This document shows, piece by piece, positions 45,271 to 56,903 of a DNA stretch of 64,000 bases. Position numbers and translations under genes: made by a program. Positions within the stretch are counted from its first letter, which is position 1. Every line of letters starts with the position of its first letter. The DNA is taken from NCBI GenBank assembly GCA_947311845.1, contig CAMZMU010000123.1:15545161-15609160 (forward strand). Direction: 5' to 3'. The notes under the pieces were generated by a model that made no database searches, was not told the DNA's origin, and saw only the letters and a program-made list of their open reading frames with translations. This DNA comes from Poa pratensis. Its lineage: Eukaryota; Streptophyta; Magnoliopsida; Poales; Poaceae.

Positions 45271-46927
45271 TAGCTCGTTGTTTGTCCTCGAACAACTCAA
45301 ACGTAGTGCAGAAGCGATAAAAGACTTTGACAAGAACTTTGCATTGCATATGTAACACAATTTAATATCAACAAGCATTCAAAGCATAGCTTCAACAACA
45401 AATGATAAGATGTTAGCAAAGGTATATCTAATCAATGTTAAAGCATTTATATTTGTTGCAAGAGAGATATTATGTAGAGTCAATACTTGGATGAGTTTGC
45501 TCAACTGTAGAAATAAACAAAGGTTCTTGCATCGCTAATGATTGAATCATGACAAGACTTTTGGGTCTTTTGATTCTTTCTTTTGTTACCTGGTGAAATC
45601 ATTGTGCTTACAACCTTGCTCTTAGTTTTAGCAAACCATTTGATATTACTGACATGACTCATATGCTTGACCGACTAATGGTTGAAAACCTCATGCCCCG
45701 TGAATACGAGTACCTACACCATGGCTACTCAACTTGGGTCACTAAGCAAGTTCGAAATTTTCAGTCATTGCAAGTAATAAAAGCGTCATCAAGAGCGTCA
45801 ACTGGGGTACCTCTTGTCCCAGGACATGGACAAGCCCATGTCCAAACAACAAGACAAACAGACAATGAACAATCTCAGCACTCTTTTATTTACCATTTGC
45901 ATAGCTTTTTATTATGAAGTGCATCACTGAATGTCCACCATGGTGCGCTGTAAATTTCCACCATGAATGATGCATGGCTTAAGTTGGCGGCCCAGGCGTC
46001 TCTCTAGCCAATTATTCTTACTCATCAAACTTGCTAAGTTTCCGCTTTCATTTCGCACATGATAAGCATCCATAAACAAAAGTACATGATATCAACTGAA
46101 TATATTTTAGTGCAATGTTGAAAGCTTTACATGTGTCAGCACATTTCAGCTAACTCCCAACCACTAAACCTGTCAAGCATACAACTTCATGTTTATTATT
46201 TGAAAGATTATTTTACTTTCTATTGGTTGGCAAGTTTAGTAAGCACAATGGGATGCGTAGACCTTTGTTTAGAGCTACAATTATTCAATCCACAACCAAG
46301 TATTGTCACAAATAAAATTTCACTTGCATCATCATATAACATACTAGAACATGGAGAAGATAAACATTTGCTACCATTTCTCTAGATGTTGAAGAAACTA
46401 TGATGTGCTCACTTGCTGTTATTAAAGAGTCCACATAACACGGCAAAGGTGTCATACCTTTCATCCACTTCATGCACTCAACTCATCATCGTTGTTCTCC
46501 TCTCCCAACTTGAACTGCACAATAAAAACTCAAATCTGCCAGAAAATGTCACTGCATACAGTACTGTTTTTACCCTACCTAGACACCTCAGAAAAATCTC
46601 ATATTTTACGTGTGTGTAGGTTATGATGTGTTGCAGCAGTGGTTAAAATTTCAGCTCAATCGGAGTTACAGAGAAAAAATGAAAAATAAAACAGCGAGCA
46701 GATTTCAGCAATTTCTGCACCTCCGTTTTTGCGTTTGTTTCAAGAAAACGAAAATATTTTTGTTATTTTTCGTTCTAAGAAACAAAAGACAAACAACCAG
46801 AAGTAAAAGAAACAAATAAAATCTTTTTGTGTTTTTGTGTTTTCAAGAAACTTATCATAGCAATATAACGGTGATATAAAACAATGAATGGAGAGTAAGA
46901 GAGTACTCCCCCAAGCTTGCGATCAAG
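45271..46927. other. Inner element, non-coding 3' region
   Basis: AT-rich sequence without a credible reading frame on either strand. No RNase H, integrase or chromodomain signature was seen. Confidence 0.6.
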
Positions 46928-48068
46928 CTAGTATCCTGGGTAGTTGCCGTATCCACTTCCACTTCCAGGGTAGTAACTATATGGGTAGCCTTGCATGCTT
47001 GGGTACAGGGGCTCCGCCTGAGGCATGTACCCCTGTGTCTCTGGAGCTTGTGGCTCCTCCTGAGGCGGCGCCTCTTCCACTATCCATTTTCCGGTACTCC
47101 TGTCAAAAAGATCAGTACGGGGGAGCCTAATGGACACTCGCTGCCCACTAGTGCTCAAATAGTTATACAGATAATGTCCCCATACAACGTACTTATATCC
47201 ATGCGAGTAGTCAAAGCAAAATCAAGTAATTTGGACTCTTGCACTAGAGTACCCATGTTATCACCATATCCTCTCTCGTTTTTAATGTAATTGTACACCA
47301 TAGTAGCAATAGCACCAGCATAAATAGGAGTTTGATCAGTAATATTTCTACTCACAGCAGTATGCAAAGATCTAGCAAGTATGACTCCCAAGTTATATTC
47401 ACACGGTGTATTTTCTTTTGCACATTTTAGTAGATAAACCATTGGTCCAGTGCAAGCAGAATTGTTATCCCTAGCAAGAAATCCTCTTGCAAGAAACAAC
47501 GCAAAATATCTCAAACTTGGGTGCTGTATATGAGTAAATTTACCCCTATTTAATCTATCACGAGAGTTTACAGATATAGTGTGCCAAAACTCAACAAGCT
47601 CATGGTTGGTATCAGCACGAGTTTCACTCCAACTCCCTGAATTTTCTACACCAATAGCATTGCAAAATTCCCTAGAGACATAACAAGGCGCTCACCTCTC
47701 ATAGTAAATTTGCAAACAAAGGTAAGAGGGGTGCCTTACTTCTCTTCCTGTGCTTTTGGGGCTCCGGGCCCTCAAATCTGAAGGTAGAGAGGAATTCCCG
47801 CGAGAGTTCTTCATATGTATCTTGGGGGTTCTGGGAGAACCTAAGCAAACCAGTTGTAGTGACGAAGGTGTCGAAGTCCTCTTTGATCCCCCACTGTTCA
47901 AGAACATAGGGATCTTGCCATCTTGTTGTATGTATTTTCAGCTTCTCCCCTACAAAGAATGCATCATCCTCCCACAGGTGGTCGTCATCATAATTGAGGG
48001 AGACTTTGCATGCTCTTCTTCTTGGTCTTGAGCTCATCCCAACCAAAGCTTTGCCCTTGCTAAACATG
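46928..48068 (-). CDS. ATHILA ORF-1-like (env-position) coding region, frame-broken
   Basis: Three adjoining frames on the minus strand form one protein-like region. The first (from about 48068 to 47699) reads MFSKGKALVGMSSRPRRRAC onward with YVLEQWGIKEDFDTFV and TYEELSREFLSTFRFEG; the second (about 47680-47155) includes FWHTISVNSRDRLNRGKFTH and LRYFALFLARGFLARDN; the third (47158-46928) ends with RVSIRLPRTDLFD and a Tyr/Gly/Pro-rich tail. The pattern of an EFLSTF block followed by a conserved HPSLRYF block resembles the plant ATHILA ORF-1 family, a protein of unknown role found downstream of pol in Athila elements. Frames change near 47690 and near 47160. The product would not be made intact from this copy as read. 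Confidence 0.6.
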
Positions 48069-48906
48069 ATACCTTGCTGCCCAAAAACAATATTCAACAA
48101 AAATCAAGATGTAACACCTTAAAACAACATTAAGCCATCCATAAATAGTCTCCACATCAATATCATGCATCAATATCAACTAGAAAACTTGAATCTATGG
48201 ATTTCCTAAGCATAAAAGGGTGACACCTAGTGCAGCAAAATACTTCATGCATGAGGCATAAGAACAAAAAGTAATTGGATGAGTGGAGGAGTCACATACC
48301 AATGAGCAATCCCACCAAACAGATTTGAAAAATCTGCCCTAAACTTGGAGATCCAAGGATAGCAGGAAGAGAGCTCGAGAAAATTTGGGAAAAATACCTG
48401 GGGCTGGTTTCCTGTCGAGGGGAAGGAGATGGGCACTGGATACTCACCTAACCCCCTCTGTGGGCCAAAATAGTGGGTCCCACGCGGCCAGGTACTGTGG
48501 CCGCGTGGGACCCCCTTTTGGGCCCTGGTGGCCCTCTGGTGTCTCCCTTTTGGCTGTTAGTTCCTCTGGTAAAATAACTTACCTCCAAATTTTTCTGGAA
48601 TTTTTCGAGAAAATTTTCTGAACAGAATTTTTCAAACTACATTTCTGGAATTTCTGCACTTTGAAATAATTATGCTCATGCAAATAATCTAAAAATTCTA
48701 GAATAAATGAAATCAAACATTCAAAGCAATTTTTATGGGAATCAAGTTTGCATCATTTTCATATTAGTAATGAGGTTGATCAAGTCTCATTAATAATATG
48801 CAAAAGATATAATACATGATTCTTTATTTTATATGTTTTCTGAGCAATTTCAAGTCACCTCATATTTGATTGGAATAGTTCCAACATCATGATAGCATAT
48901 TTTGGT

Positions 48907-50826
48907 TCAGGAGGTGGTAATGAATTCAAAACTTCCTATTATAAGAGTATTCCTTTTAATGGAGTTCACACTCTGGCTTACCATAGTAACAGATTTCTTC
49001 TTAGGAAAATAGATAGTGTGCTCATTTCCCTTGACATTGAATGTTACCTTGCTCTCAGTGCAATTTATAACAGCCCCTGCAGTGTTTAAAAAGGGTCTTC
49101 CAAGAATAATAGACAAATTATCATCTTCAGGCATTTCTAACACAACAAAGTCTGTAGGGATTAACACATTAGCAATAGAGATAGGGACATCCTCACATAT
49201 TCCTATAGGCACAGCAGTTGATTTATCAGCCATTTGTAATGATACTTCAGTTGGAACCAATTTGTTTAGGTTAAGTTTCTTATATAAAGAAAAAGGCATA
49301 ACACTAACACCAGCTCCTAAGTCACATAGAGCATATTTCACATAAGTTTCTTTAATATGACAAGGAATAGTTGGAATACCAGGATCACCACGTTTTTCAG
49401 GCATTTTCCCTTTAAAGGAATATTCAGCAAGCATAGCAGTTATTGCATCAGTAGGAATCTTTCTTTTATTAGTCACAATGTCTTTCATGTATTTGGAATA
49501 TGGAGGGATTTTAATAGCATCAACAAGAGGAATTTGCAAACACAAAGACTTAATCAACTCAAAGAATTTCTCAAATCTAGCATCATCCAAAGTTTTTATT
49601 ACCTCTTGGGGATATGGTATGGGTTTTTGTACCCACGGATCCCTATCTTTACCTCTTTGTGGATTAGGATGGCTCTTCTTCTTATTCTTCTCAGTAGATG
49701 GTGGAGGGTCTTCTTTATCATTAGGTTCAGGTTCTTCAATATTTTCATCCTCTTGTGGCTCTTCTTCAGGTGAAGGTGATTCTTCTTCTTCATTATTATT
49801 ATCTTCAGTCTCAGCATCAGAAATAGAAATATCCTTATCTTGCTCTTCAGAGTCATCAATGTCCTTGTTTTCATTGGGAGATTTTCCTGCAGAAGATTTC
49901 TTCTTGAGAGCTTCTTGTTCTTTTCTCTTGGGATGGCCTTCAGGAAAATCAGGATCCTGAGTACTTGCACCTCCCCTAGTGTTAACTCCACAAACCTGTT
50001 TCTTCACCATAAGACTTTCATACAATTGATTTTGAAGAGAAACCATTTGTTCAACTTGATTATTCATCATCTCACAGTGTTTAACAATTCTTTTTACCTC
50101 TCCCACACTAGCATGTAAACTTTCTCGAAGAGATTTAATTTTGTGAGAGTTCTCCATAATAGTCATTCTAATATTATGCTCCTCAGGATTATGATGATAA
50201 GCAAAATCATTCATGTAGGATACATCAACAGGAGGTGTTACCTTTTCATTACCTTTTATGGAGCTAATAGCATTGACTTGAATTGGAAAACATGGTTGAT
50301 CATCAGGAAGTTTAACACCCATTTCAGATAATTCCTTAAGATGAGAGGTTTTAATTCCCTTCTCTTTAATAGCCTTGGAAGCTTCTTTCATTGTTTCGTT
50401 ATCCAATTTGAGCATGCCTCCTTTCTTCTCCGGAAATATCTCTTCAATATTCCAGTCTTCATAATTCCTAGAGATAGTCTCCAATAGCTCAGTTGCTTCA
50501 TCAACGGTCCTTTCCCTGAAAACATTACCTGCAATACCATCAAGATAGCCTCTGGTGTTTTCGGTTAGACCATTGTAAAATATATCAAGTATTTCATTAC
50601 TCTTGAAGCCATGGGTAGGACATTTCCTAACCATCTTACTATACCTCCCCCAAGCTTGGGGTAAATCCTCCTTCTCTTTCTGTGAAAAGCTGCTAATCGC
50701 AACAGTCAAACCATGAATCTTATCAGCAGGGAAATACTTATTATAGAATACCTGCAAACATTCTTCCTTGCTAGTAATACATCCAGGTTCTAAACGATTA
50801 TACCAAGTTTTAGCACTTCCTCCCAA
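48907..50826 (-). CDS. Inner element Gag (C-terminal part) and aspartic protease
   Basis: A 639-residue open frame. It begins within the retrotransposon Gag domain (GGSAKTWYNRLEPGCITS, then YNKYFPADKIHGL and WGRYSKMVRKCPTHG), continues through a coiled-coil and a very acidic Glu/Pro-rich segment (residues about 310-385), then a retropepsin-like domain with catalytic CDLGAGVSVMPFSLYKKL at about residue 500 and ILGRPFLNTAGAVI. It ends at a stop with no reverse transcriptase downstream. The upstream half of Gag lies in another frame (50857-51425). Confidence 0.88.
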   Translation of the reverse strand: MGGSAKTWYNRLEPGCITSKEECLQVFYNKYFPADKIHGLTVAISSFSQKEKEDLPQAWGRYSKMVRKCPTHGFKSNEILDIFYNGLTENTRGYLDGIAGNVFRERTVDEATELLETISRNYEDWNIEEIFPEKKGGMLKLDNETMKEASKAIKEKGIKTSHLKELSEMGVKLPDDQPCFPIQVNAISSIKGNEKVTPPVDVSYMNDFAYHHNPEEHNIRMTIMENSHKIKSLRESLHASVGEVKRIVKHCEMMNNQVEQMVSLQNQLYESLMVKKQVCGVNTRGGASTQDPDFPEGHPKRKEQEALKKKSSAGKSPNENKDIDDSEEQDKDISISDAETEDNNNEEEESPSPEEEPQEDENIEEPEPNDKEDPPPSTEKNKKKSHPNPQRGKDRDPWVQKPIPYPQEVIKTLDDARFEKFFELIKSLCLQIPLVDAIKIPPYSKYMKDIVTNKRKIPTDAITAMLAEYSFKGKMPEKRGDPGIPTIPCHIKETYVKYALCDLGAGVSVMPFSLYKKLNLNKLVPTEVSLQMADKSTAVPIGICEDVPISIANVLIPTDFVVLEMPEDDNLSIILGRPFLNTAGAVINCTESKVTFNVKGNEHTIYFPKKKSVTMVSQSVNSIKRNTLIIGSFEFITTS

Positions 50827-50856
50827 AGTAAAAGGAAAAGCTTTAAGAAATAGTAG

Positions 50857-51425
50857 CGTTGATGGATTTCATCTTTACCAAATAACACAGATAAGTCATG
50901 CAAGACAGCAATGTGTTCAAAAGGAAACTCATCCTCTCTACCATAAAACTTATATTTTTCAGCTTTTTCAATTATTTCAGGATCAACACTAAACTCATAA
51001 TCTTTATCTTTAATTTTAATAGCAGGAGCATTCATTTTCTCAGTAATAGGAAAATATCCATCAAGAGGAGAATTTTTATAGCTATCAAGTTTATCCAATT
51101 TATCAAAGTCAGAATTCATAAAAGCCATAGTAAATGCCTCCTCTTCCTCAGAAGAAGTTTCAAATTCATCATCACAGTATTCATTATCTTCTAACTCAGA
51201 TTCCACATTTTCAGGTGTTTCAGTTATCTCAGATGTTTCAGGTGTCACTTCTTTGTCTATGCTACCACATAATAAATCATTTTCATTACTAGTAGACATT
51301 TTAGACAATGGTGAACTAGATAAAACCTTTCCTCTTTTCTTAGGAGCAACAGCAGAAGCAACATTAGGTGAAAAGTTTGGCCTACTTGGCAAATCCGTAC
51401 CTCCGCGAGTAGTTGAAGGCCTCAT
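50857..51425 (-). CDS. Inner element Gag, N-terminal part
   Basis: Starts at MRPSTTRGGTDLPSRPNFSP, the first Met after the primer-binding site that leads into Gag-like sequence, then an acidic Ser/Glu-rich region and YKFYGREDEFPFEHIAVLHD. Near 50855-50862 the frame changes by one: LKAFPFTLGGSAKTW is readable only in the frame of the downstream ORF. Confidence 0.75.
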
Positions 51426-51516
51426 TCCTTCAGAGTAGTCTTTTCCTTTCCCATGGTTAGGAACAAGCAAAAGCAGCAAATAGATGATAACAAGTTGTCT
51501 TACCAATAAAGCTAGG

Positions 51517-51535
51517 TTCCCCGGCAACGGCGCCA
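51517..51535 (-). other. Primer-binding site of the inner element (Asp-tRNA type)
   Basis: On the element strand TGGCGCCGTTGCCGGGGAA, about 10 nt after the 5' LTR. The same site occurs in the outer element. Confidence 0.85.
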
Positions 51536-51545
51536 GAAAACGTCT

Positions 51546-52906
51546 TGATACCCACAAGTATAGGGGATCGCTGAAGTCTTCGTTGGGAAGTATTACCCAA
51601 ATTTATAGTTCGACTCGATGGGAACACAAGAATATCAATAAGACCTTGGCAATTGAGGCGTCACTCTCAACCACACCTGTATATCAATAACTTGCAGCAG
51701 TAATAGTGATGGCAGTAGTATGATTCAAGTAACAAGCAGAACAGTAGCAGTGAACAAGTGTTTCCCAGTTTTCACCGGAAAAGTGAAAGTGTAACTCAGA
51801 GATTAAAACGTAGGCATGAGGTGATAGCGGGGTGTTGCAAGAATGAGATTGATCATATAATAAGAAACAAATAACAATGGGACCTATCTCTAACTCCGAT
51901 ATATGTAGGTATGTGTTCCATATTTAGTTGTGCGTACTAACCAAGAGAATTTGCACAACATCTATTGTCCAACCTGCCCATTTCACCGGGGCCAACTTGG
52001 AACTACAGGTAATTAAGGTCTACCCTTTCGAATAGACCGGAACAATGCATTAACACTTCATGAACACATAGAATCCTCAAACTAAAACATCTCCCCCTTG
52101 TTTTCCCTATATGTCACGTTTAGGGTTCGCAGGTTCAACATAATAGCAGGTGATACACTTTGCAGATAAATACCAAACTCAAATATATGATGGGGCAATA
52201 TAAGTTCAGTACTGAAATCATGCCACTCGGGCCCTAGTAGCAAGCATTAAACATAGCAAGAGTGCATCAACACAATACAAAAGTATCCTCAAGATAAAAC
52301 CCTAAAATCCCGAACAACGGGTAGCATTACATGATCAATCTCATCCAATCCCCATCCACCTCACATGCCTACAGCGGACTACTCACACATGGTGATGGAG
52401 AGGGAGCTCATGGTCGATGGAGATGAAGGCGGTGAAGATGGCGGTGAAGACGGTCTCCGGATCCCTCCACCGGAGGAGAAATCCTGGATCAATCTGTCCC
52501 CGAAACGAAGATCGTGATGGTGGCGGCGTTCTGTTTCGCGAAAGCTCCTCTCCTCCTAGGGCAAGCACTTTTTCGTATATATGAGGGGGTACGTCGAAGA
52601 CCGAAGGCGAGGCGGCGCCCGAGGCCCATTTGGGCTGGGCCCACGCGGCCAGGTACAGGGGCCGCGTGGGACCCACCCATTTGGCCCTCGAGCGCTTCCT
52701 CGTGTCCATCTTTTGTCCATTGTCCTTCTTTTCCATAAAAATTGACGTGGTAATTTTCCCCGATTTTATTTCCTGCAGAAATAGCCAGAAAAGAGACTTT
52801 GCTAAAAACAGCGTCAGATTCAGCAGTTTTATTCAAATATGGGAAGATTCCGGAGCAAATTATGAGGCAAAGTGCTTGGAAAAGTAGATGCATTTTGGAT
52901 GCATCA
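51546..52906 (-). repeat. 5' LTR of the inner element
   Basis: 1361 bp, nearly identical to 43896-45257. Contains a plausible promoter for the element, but no TATA box was fixed. Confidence 0.95.
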
Positions 52907-52911
52907 GCACC

Positions 52912-54663
52912 CCATTTGCCAGCTCCTTTTGCAAAATTAATGGATAAGCGGATGTATATGCCGCTAGTCCGGTGGTAAAGTCTGTTTGACAGTTGACATA
53001 AAGACATCCACCCCGTCCTCATGAGCTTCGTAAACATTGACACAAAATAGGAGTAATAATTTTTGAATAATTTAAAGGTAGCACATGAAAAATTTACTTG
53101 GAGTGGCAAGGAAATACCACATATAGGTAGTTATGGTGGACACAGATGGCACGGATTTTGGCTCAACGTTTTGGATGCACGAGAAGCATTCCCTCTCAGT
53201 ACAGAGTTTAGGCTAGCAAGGTTATTTGAAGCAAACACATGATATCAACAGACACAGCAAGACTTATATGAAAGCATATTGCAAGCATTATAAGACTCTA
53301 CACTATCTTCCTTGTTAACCAAACCCTTTTACTAGAAAATATCTAGACCTTAGAGATACCAATCATGCAAACCAAATTTCAACGAGCTTTACGGTAGTTC
53401 TTCATTAATAGGTTTTAACTACATGATACAAAATCTTAAACATGAACTACTTGATAACTCAAAACAATTGACAAGTATCAAATTATCTAATACAGTGATC
53501 TACAAGAATATGTAAGTTTTTTCCATTATACCATCCACCACATACAGCATTTTCTGTTCCAACCAAACACCAATCAACTTATTTCAACATAAACTCTCCA
53601 AACAATTATAAGTGAAGTAAGAGAGTACTTTCTTTAAAAGAACTAACAGCTTTGAATAAGAGATGCATGCAAAACAGTAGCTAAAAGCATAGCAATAGCT
53701 AGATAAGAATACTCAACAAGTATAAGTGAAGAATATGAGTATTCATATGAAAAAGCGGAGTGTGTCTCTCTCCCAATCAAGAATGCTAGGGTCCAATCAA
53801 GTTGACCATAAGAAAAATAAAATACTGAAAATAAAAAGCACACAGACGCTCCAAGTAAAGCACATATGATGTGAAAGAATTAAAATATAGTTTCACTAGA
53901 GATGACCTGATAAGTTGCTGATGAAGAAGGGGATGTCTTGGGCATCCCCAAGCTTAGACGCTTGAGTCTTCTAGAAATATGCTGGGGTGATCCATGGGAG
54001 CATCCCCAAGCTTAAGCTCTTCACTCTTCTTGATCACATTATATCATCCTTCTCTCTTGACCCTTGAAAACTTCCGCCACACCAAACTCAGAGTAATTCT
54101 CATTAGAGGGTTAGTGCACAATCAAAAACTCACATGTTCTATAAGGACACAAAAATGACCGTTACTTTTAACATTAACTACTGCCACTGATGTTATGTGA
54201 AGCTCTTCACCCTAAAAATGAATTCCACTCAACACTAGTAAAAGAGAGAATGCGAAAAATAAAAGACAAAATCTGTCTAAATAGAACAGTCTGTAAAGAC
54301 GAATTTTGTTGAGGCACTTACGTTGCTCAGATCAAAAACACAAAACTAACGAAAGATGCGTACATATCTGAGGATGACGCACAAAAATTTGCAGATTTAA
54401 ATAATTTTTCTGTGATTTTACAGAAGTAAAACGGTGAATAGCAGAAATCTGTTCCTGCGCAGAAATCCAAATCTAGCATCATCTTCCTATTAGAGGCTCC
54501 ACTTGGCACAACAATGCGATAAAATAAAGTTACAAAGGAATTGTTACAGAAGTAAACAACTCCTTGACTCAAAAAGAAAAGAAAAATTGCAGAAATAAAA
54601 TCATGGGTTGTCTCCCATAAGCGCTTTCTTTAACGCCTTTCAGCTAGACGCAGAAAGTAAGAA
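52912..54663. other. Outer element, non-coding region after protease
   Basis: This is where reverse transcriptase and integrase would be expected in a complete gypsy element. Only short ORFs are present. Contains two internal copies of GCATCCCCAAGCTTA (53942 and 54000), the polypurine-tract sequence on the opposite strand. Confidence 0.65.
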
Positions 54664-54921
54664 TCAAGTATTTCCAAGTGAAGAAGCATCAACAGAATAA
54701 TTTGCTCTAACAATAGAATCAAAAGGTAGCTTCATCTTCTTTCTAAGGAAGTGTTCCATACCTTTCTTGAGTGGGAATTGATATTTAATATTCCCCTCTC
54801 TCATATCAATAATAGCACCAACAGTTCTAAGGAAAGGTCTTCCCAAAACAATAGGACAAGAAGCATTGCATTCAATATCCAAAACAACAAAATCAATGGG
54901 GACAAGGTTGTTGTCAACCAT
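54664..54921 (-). CDS. Outer element protease, C-terminal part
   Basis: An 86-codon frame continuing the retropepsin-like domain (LVPIDFVVLDIECNASCPIV, LGRPFLRTVGAIID). It is separated from the upstream ORF by a one-base frame change at a T run near 54921. Confidence 0.8.
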   Translation of the reverse strand: MVDNNLVPIDFVVLDIECNASCPIVLGRPFLRTVGAIIDMREGNIKYQFPLKKGMEHFLRKKMKLPFDSIVRANYSVDASSLGNT

Positions 54922-55955
54922 TATAAAACATCATCAATTCTCCCCAAAGGTTTCTTTATAGTATTATCAGCAAGGTGAACATCCAAATAACAATGTTCCA
55001 AAGGTGCTAAATCAAGCATATCATAAAGTTTCTTAGGCATAACAGAAATACTAGCACCAAGATCACATAAAGCATTGCAATCAAAGTCATTCACCTTCAT
55101 TTTAATGATGGGCTCCCAACCATCATCTAACTTCCTAGGGATAGAAGCTTCATGTTTTAATTTCTCTTCCCTAACTTGCATGAGAGCATTAGTAATGTGT
55201 TTAGTAAAAGCCATGTTTATAGCACTAGCATTAGGACTTCTAGCTAGATTTTGCAAGAACTTAATTACTTCAGAAATATTGCAACCATCAAAATCAAAAT
55301 CATTATTATCAAAGGTAATGGGACCATTGTCTCCCATGTTTTGAAAATTTTCAGTACTTTTATCAAGAACAGTTTCAGTGTTGTCAGGCAATTTTAAACG
55401 TTTTGCAATAGAAGTAGAGACATTGCCAACACCAATTACTTTACCATTAAGAGTAGGAGGTTTGTTAACATTTGAAACTTCAGCATTGCTAGTGGTGGTA
55501 ATAGTGTAAACTCTAGCAATATTATTCTTTTTAGCAATTTCATCCTCTCTTTCCCACCTAGCATGCAACTCAGCTAGCATCCTAACATTGTTGTCAATTT
55601 TAACTTGAATGGCATTGAGAGTTTTGGTCTCTTTAACGTCATGGGGCATATTCTTAATTTTTATCAAATCAACATCAAGAGCAAGACTATCAACTTTAGA
55701 GGCAAGAACATCAATTTTCCCAAATTTTTCCTCAACAGTTTTATTAAAAGCAGTTTGTGTACTAATAAAATCCTTAAGCATGACTTCAAGATCAGAGGGT
55801 ACACTCTTATTGTTGTTGTAGGAATTACCATAAGAATTAACATAACCATTGCCACTACTAGAAGGATAGGACTTATAATTGTTATTACCAAAATTATTCC
55901 TATAAGCATTGTTGTTGAAGTTATTGTTTTTAATGAAGTTCACATCAACATGCAT
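54921..55955 (-). CDS. Outer element Gag C-terminus and protease start
   Basis: A 344-residue frame: an Asn-rich region (residues 10-50), a coiled-coil segment, then the catalytic motif CDLGASISVMPKKLYDML at about residue 305. It overlaps the preceding Gag ORF by 16 nt in the -1 frame at an AAAA run. Both a slip-type frameshift and a one-base deletion are possible; the second is simpler. Confidence 0.8.
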   Translation of the reverse strand: MHVDVNFIKNNNFNNNAYRNNFGNNNYKSYPSSSGNGYVNSYGNSYNNNKSVPSDLEVMLKDFISTQTAFNKTVEEKFGKIDVLASKVDSLALDVDLIKIKNMPHDVKETKTLNAIQVKIDNNVRMLAELHARWEREDEIAKKNNIARVYTITTTSNAEVSNVNKPPTLNGKVIGVGNVSTSIAKRLKLPDNTETVLDKSTENFQNMGDNGPITFDNNDFDFDGCNISEVIKFLQNLARSPNASAINMAFTKHITNALMQVREEKLKHEASIPRKLDDGWEPIIKMKVNDFDCNALCDLGASISVMPKKLYDMLDLAPLEHCYLDVHLADNTIKKPLGRIDDVL

Positions 55956-56704
55956 TTTCCATTTGTAAGCATAGACATAATAGTATCAATCTTATCACTC
56001 AAGGAAGAGATTTCTTCAATAGAATTTACCTTCTTACCTTGTGGAGCTCTTTCGGTGTGCCATTCAGAATAATTTATCATCATATCATCAAGAAGCTTTA
56101 TTGCAGCACCCAAAGTGATGGACATAAAGGTACCTCCAGAGGCCGAATCCAATAGGTTTCTTGAAGAAAAATTTAATCCTGCATAAAAGGTTTGGATGAT
56201 CATCCAAGCAGTCAGTCCATGGGTGGGACAATTCTTTACCAATGATTTCATTCTCTCCCAAGCTTGAGCAACATGCTCATTATCAAATTGTTTGAAATTC
56301 ATAATGCTACTTCTCAAAGATATGATCTTAGCAGGAGGATTATATTTTCCTATGAAAGCATCTTTGCATTTAGTCCATGAATCAATACTATTTCTAGGCA
56401 AAGATAGCAACCATTCTTTAGCACGTCCTCTCAAAGAGAAAGGAAAAAGTTTCAGTTTAATAATATCACCATCTACTTCGTTATACTTTTGCATCTCACA
56501 AAGTTCAACAAAATTATTAAGGTGATCAGTAGCATCATCAGTACTAACACCAGAGAATTGCTCTTTCATAACAAGATTTAAAAGTGCAGGTTTAATTTCA
56601 TAGAACTCTGCTTTAGAATCAGGTGGAGCAATAGGTGTACTAATGAAATCATTGTTGTTTGTGCTAGTGAAATCACACAACTTAGTGTTCTCAGGGGTAC
56701 TCAT
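55940..56704 (-). CDS. Outer element Gag
   Basis: The start at 56704 (MSTPENTKLCDF) was chosen as the first Met leading into Gag-like sequence; the open frame itself extends to 56884. Contains the retrotransposon Gag domain: ATDHLNNFVELCEMQKYNEV, LFPFSLRGRAKEWLLSLP, FIGKYNPPAKIISLRSSI, AWERMKSLVKNCPTHGLTAW, and ends in a coiled-coil-like tail. Confidence 0.88.
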   Translation of the reverse strand: MSTPENTKLCDFTSTNNNDFISTPIAPPDSKAEFYEIKPALLNLVMKEQFSGVSTDDATDHLNNFVELCEMQKYNEVDGDIIKLKLFPFSLRGRAKEWLLSLPRNSIDSWTKCKDAFIGKYNPPAKIISLRSSIMNFKQFDNEHVAQAWERMKSLVKNCPTHGLTAWMIIQTFYAGLNFSSRNLLDSASGGTFMSITLGAAIKLLDDMMINYSEWHTERAPQGKKVNSIEEISSLSDKIDTIMSMLTNGKCMLM

Positions 56705-56873
56705 TTTAGCAAAATTATAACAAAACAAAAAAATAACAATTCGAATTAAGCAACTAATTTTTTTGTGTTTTTGATAAATAAAGTAAACAAGACAAGATAA
56801 AAATAAACTAAGCAAGACAATAACAAAGTAAAGAGATTGGAAGCGTGAAACTCCCCTTGCAGAAATACTCTTG

Positions 56874-56892
56874 CTCCCCGGCAACGGCGCCA
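56874..56892 (-). other. Primer-binding site of the outer element (Asp-tRNA type)
   Basis: On the element strand TGGCGCCGTTGCCGGGGAG, 11 nt after the 5' LTR. Confidence 0.85.
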
Positions 56893-56903
56893 GAAAAATT
56901 GCT

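Larger units (their letters stand above)
43896..52906 (-). mobile_element. Inner gypsy (Athila-like) element lacking polymerase genes
   Basis: LTRs at 43896-45257 (1362 bp) and 51546-52906 (1361 bp), target duplication GCACC (43891-43895, 52907-52911), Asp-tRNA-type primer-binding site at 51517-51535 and polypurine tract at 45258-45270; it reads right to left. The LTRs differ by about one substitution (TGATGCCC versus TGATACCC) and one single-base indel, so it inserted very recently. It encodes Gag plus protease (48907-51425) and a second, ATHILA ORF-1-like coding region (46928-48068), but no reverse transcriptase or integrase. It is inserted in the 3' untranslated part of the outer element. 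Confidence 0.93.
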
